This document shows positions 62,783-64,000 of a stretch of DNA of 64,000 nucleotides, piece by piece; within the stretch, counting starts at the first letter, position 1, and every line of letters begins with the position of its first letter. The notes under the pieces were generated by a model. It had not been told where the DNA came from. It did not search any database and saw only the letters and a program-made list of their open reading frames with translations. The DNA comes from Bordetella petrii. Lineage in GTDB: Bacteria; Pseudomonadota; Gammaproteobacteria; Burkholderiales; Burkholderiaceae_B. A program made the translations under genes and the position numbers. The stretch covers positions 1,550,001 to 1,614,000 of the forward strand of contig NC_010170.1 of assembly GCF_000067205.1 (NCBI RefSeq), in the 5' to 3' direction.

Positions 62783-63334
62783 ATGGACTCCAATTCAGCC
62801 TGCCCGCCCGGCGCCATCCTGGTCGAATGCACGCATGCGCGCCATGCCGATGCCATCCTGGCCATTTTCAACGACGCCATCCTGACCTCCACGGCCCTGT
62901 ACGAGTACCGGCCGCGCACGCCCGCCACCATGCGGGCCTGGTTCGAGGCCAAGCAGGCGGGCGGTTTTCCGGTCATCGGCTTCGAAAACGCCGGCGGCGA
63001 GCTCATGGGCTTTGCCAGCTACGGCGCGTTCCGCGCCTACCCCGCCAATAAGTACACGGTCGAGCACTCGGTGTACATAGATGCCCGTTTCCGTGGGCGC
63101 GGCCTGGCCGAGGCGCTGATGCGCACCCTGATCGCGCGCGCGCGCGAACGCCAGTTGCACGTGCTGGTGGGCGGCATCGATGCCGCCAACACGGCCAGCA
63201 TCCGCCTGCATGAAAAGCTGGGCTTCGAGCACGCCGGCACGATCCGCCATGCCGGCTTCAAGTTCGGCCGCTGGCTGGACCTGGCGTTCTACCAACTGAC
63301 GCTGGACACCCCGGCCGAGCCGCTGGACGGCTGA
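62783..63334 (+). CDS. GNAT N-acetyltransferase, phosphinothricin-acetyltransferase-like
   Basis: A 183-residue acetyltransferase. The opening VECTHARHADAILAIFNDAILTSTALYEYRPRT is typical of the PAT/YncA group, the acetyl-CoA loop is in RGRGLAEALMRTLIARA, and the C-terminal GIDAANTASIRLHEKLGFEHAGTIRHAGFKFGRWLDLAFYQL is highly characteristic. YncA-type enzymes acetylate methionine derivatives or herbicide-like amines. TACAAT stands 10 bases upstream of ATG 62783, so a very short leader or leaderless mRNA is possible. Confidence 0.87.
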   Translation: MDSNSACPPGAILVECTHARHADAILAIFNDAILTSTALYEYRPRTPATMRAWFEAKQAGGFPVIGFENAGGELMGFASYGAFRAYPANKYTVEHSVYIDARFRGRGLAEALMRTLIARARERQLHVLVGGIDAANTASIRLHEKLGFEHAGTIRHAGFKFGRWLDLAFYQLTLDTPAEPLDG

Positions 63335-63346
63335 CGCCGGCTGACG

Positions 63347-64000
63347 CTATTTCGACAGCAGGCGCATGGCCTGCTCCAGGCCCGCCACGGTTACCGGGTA
63401 CATGCGCTGCTGCATGATGTCGCGCAGCAGCGCGATGGATTGCCGGTATTGCCACGACGCCGTGGGCTCGGGGTTGAGCCAGACGGCCTTGGGCCAGGCG
63501 TCCAGCAGGCGGCGCAGCCACACCGCGCCCGGCTCTTTGTTGTAGTGCTCTACCGAGCCGCCTGGCTGCAGAATTTCGTACGGGCTCATGGTGGCGTCGC
63601 CGACGATGATCAGCCGCCAGTCGGGGTTGTACTTGCGCAGCACGTCCCAGGTGTCGAAGCGTTCGTTCTGGCGCCGGCTATTGCTTTGCCACAGGCTTTC
63701 GTACGGGCAGTTGTGGAAGTAATAGACATCCAGGTTGCGGAATTCGCTGCGGGCAGCCGAAAACAGCTCTTCGACCCGGGCAATGTGGTCGTCCATGCTG
63801 CCACCCACATCCAGCAGCATCAGCACCTTGACGGTATTGTGGCGTTCGGGCACCAGCCGCAGGTCCAGGTGGCCGGCATTGCGCGCGGTGCTGGCGATGG
63901 TGTCGTCCAGGTCGAGCTCCAGTTCGGCGCCTTCGCGCGCGAACCGCCGCAGGCGCCGCAGCGCCACCTTGAAATTGCGGATGCCCAGTTCGAGCCGGTC
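63347..64000 (-). CDS. VWA-domain protein, partial (5' end outside window)
   Basis: At least 217 codons of a CoxE/VWA-type protein run off the right edge. The metal-site motif is DVGGSMDDH (normally DxSxS) in VLMLLDVGGSMDDHI, followed by NLDVYYFHNCPYESLW and RLIIVGDATMSPYEI. The conserved C-terminal VWLNPEPTASWQYRQSI matches VWA proteins paired with MoxR-type AAA ATPases. A MoxR partner would be upstream, outside the window. Confidence 0.82.
   Translation of the reverse strand, partial: DRLELGIRNFKVALRRLRRFAREGAELELDLDDTIASTARNAGHLDLRLVPERHNTVKVLMLLDVGGSMDDHIARVEELFSAARSEFRNLDVYYFHNCPYESLWQSNSRRQNERFDTWDVLRKYNPDWRLIIVGDATMSPYEILQPGGSVEHYNKEPGAVWLRRLLDAWPKAVWLNPEPTASWQYRQSIALLRDIMQQRMYPVTVAGLEQAMRLLSK

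Overview
The window is the right-hand part of a large ICEclc/PFGI-1-type integrative and conjugative element (ICE), about positions 1-45,650, followed by ordinary chromosome. The junction is the 3' end of a tRNA-Gly(GCC) gene next to a 643-657 aa IntB13-type integrase, which is the known ICEclc insertion site. The chromosomal gene order (murB, dapB, bamE, fur, recN, nadK, hrcA, hemH, grpE, thioredoxin-like, dnaK, dnaJ, DUF4148, M16 peptidase), the high GC content and the sigma-32 promoters point to an Alcaligenaceae betaproteobacterium. Bordetella, in particular a B. petrii-like environmental strain, is the best guess, but this is inferred from gene order and not from a database search.

Layout. 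1-1,441: end of a recombinases-in-trio (RIT-like) element inserted in an ICE radC gene. 1,600-9,633: ICE core, with three conjugation proteins (TIGR03757, TIGR03756 and TIGR03755 types), a small membrane protein, a TraG-N protein, DUF3742, a PrlF/YhaV toxin-antitoxin pair with a perfect palindromic operator, and a MobH-type TraI relaxase. 9,634-10,140: scar holding the last residues of a second, DUF3363-type relaxase. 10,148-12,525: AT-richer foreign catabolic fragment (AraC regulator, SDR dehydrogenase, ring-hydroxylating dioxygenase beta subunit, 3' stub of the alpha subunit). 12,526-29,133: a composite region built by an IS91/ISCR-like rolling-circle element. It has two full copies, one half copy and several nested end fragments, all in one orientation, separating two cargo blocks. 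The first block is a glutathione-linked gene set (glutathione reductase, two GSTs, nitroreductase, Dabb and YciI proteins, plus a thioesterase/lipoamide dehydrogenase deletion fusion). The second is a surface-polysaccharide block (flippase, acetyltransferase, GT4, GT2, methyltransferase, truncated aminotransferase). 29,134-30,690: IS1595 remnant and a frameshifted LysE exporter.

30,832-36,574 is a complete clcR-clcABorf3DE chlorocatechol operon. 36,690-43,284 encodes an AraC regulator, a two-subunit AndA/Ohb-like aromatic acid dioxygenase, a phthalate-dioxygenase-type reductase, an AAHS aromatic acid transporter and a YciI protein. Together they read as one pathway: uptake of a substituted aromatic acid, dioxygenation to (chloro)catechol, ortho cleavage, cycloisomerisation with chloride loss, dienelactone hydrolysis and reduction of maleylacetate to 3-oxoadipate. 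The integrase follows at 43,493-45,424.

The chromosome (45,651-64,000) is housekeeping: cell wall and lysine synthesis, outer-membrane assembly, iron regulation, DNA repair, NADP synthesis, the heat-shock machinery and haem synthesis. No wholly new system is evident. The least ordinary content is the nested IS91 ends, their outward in-frame fusions (including an aminotransferase-transposase chimera) and the two uncharacterised catabolic operons.
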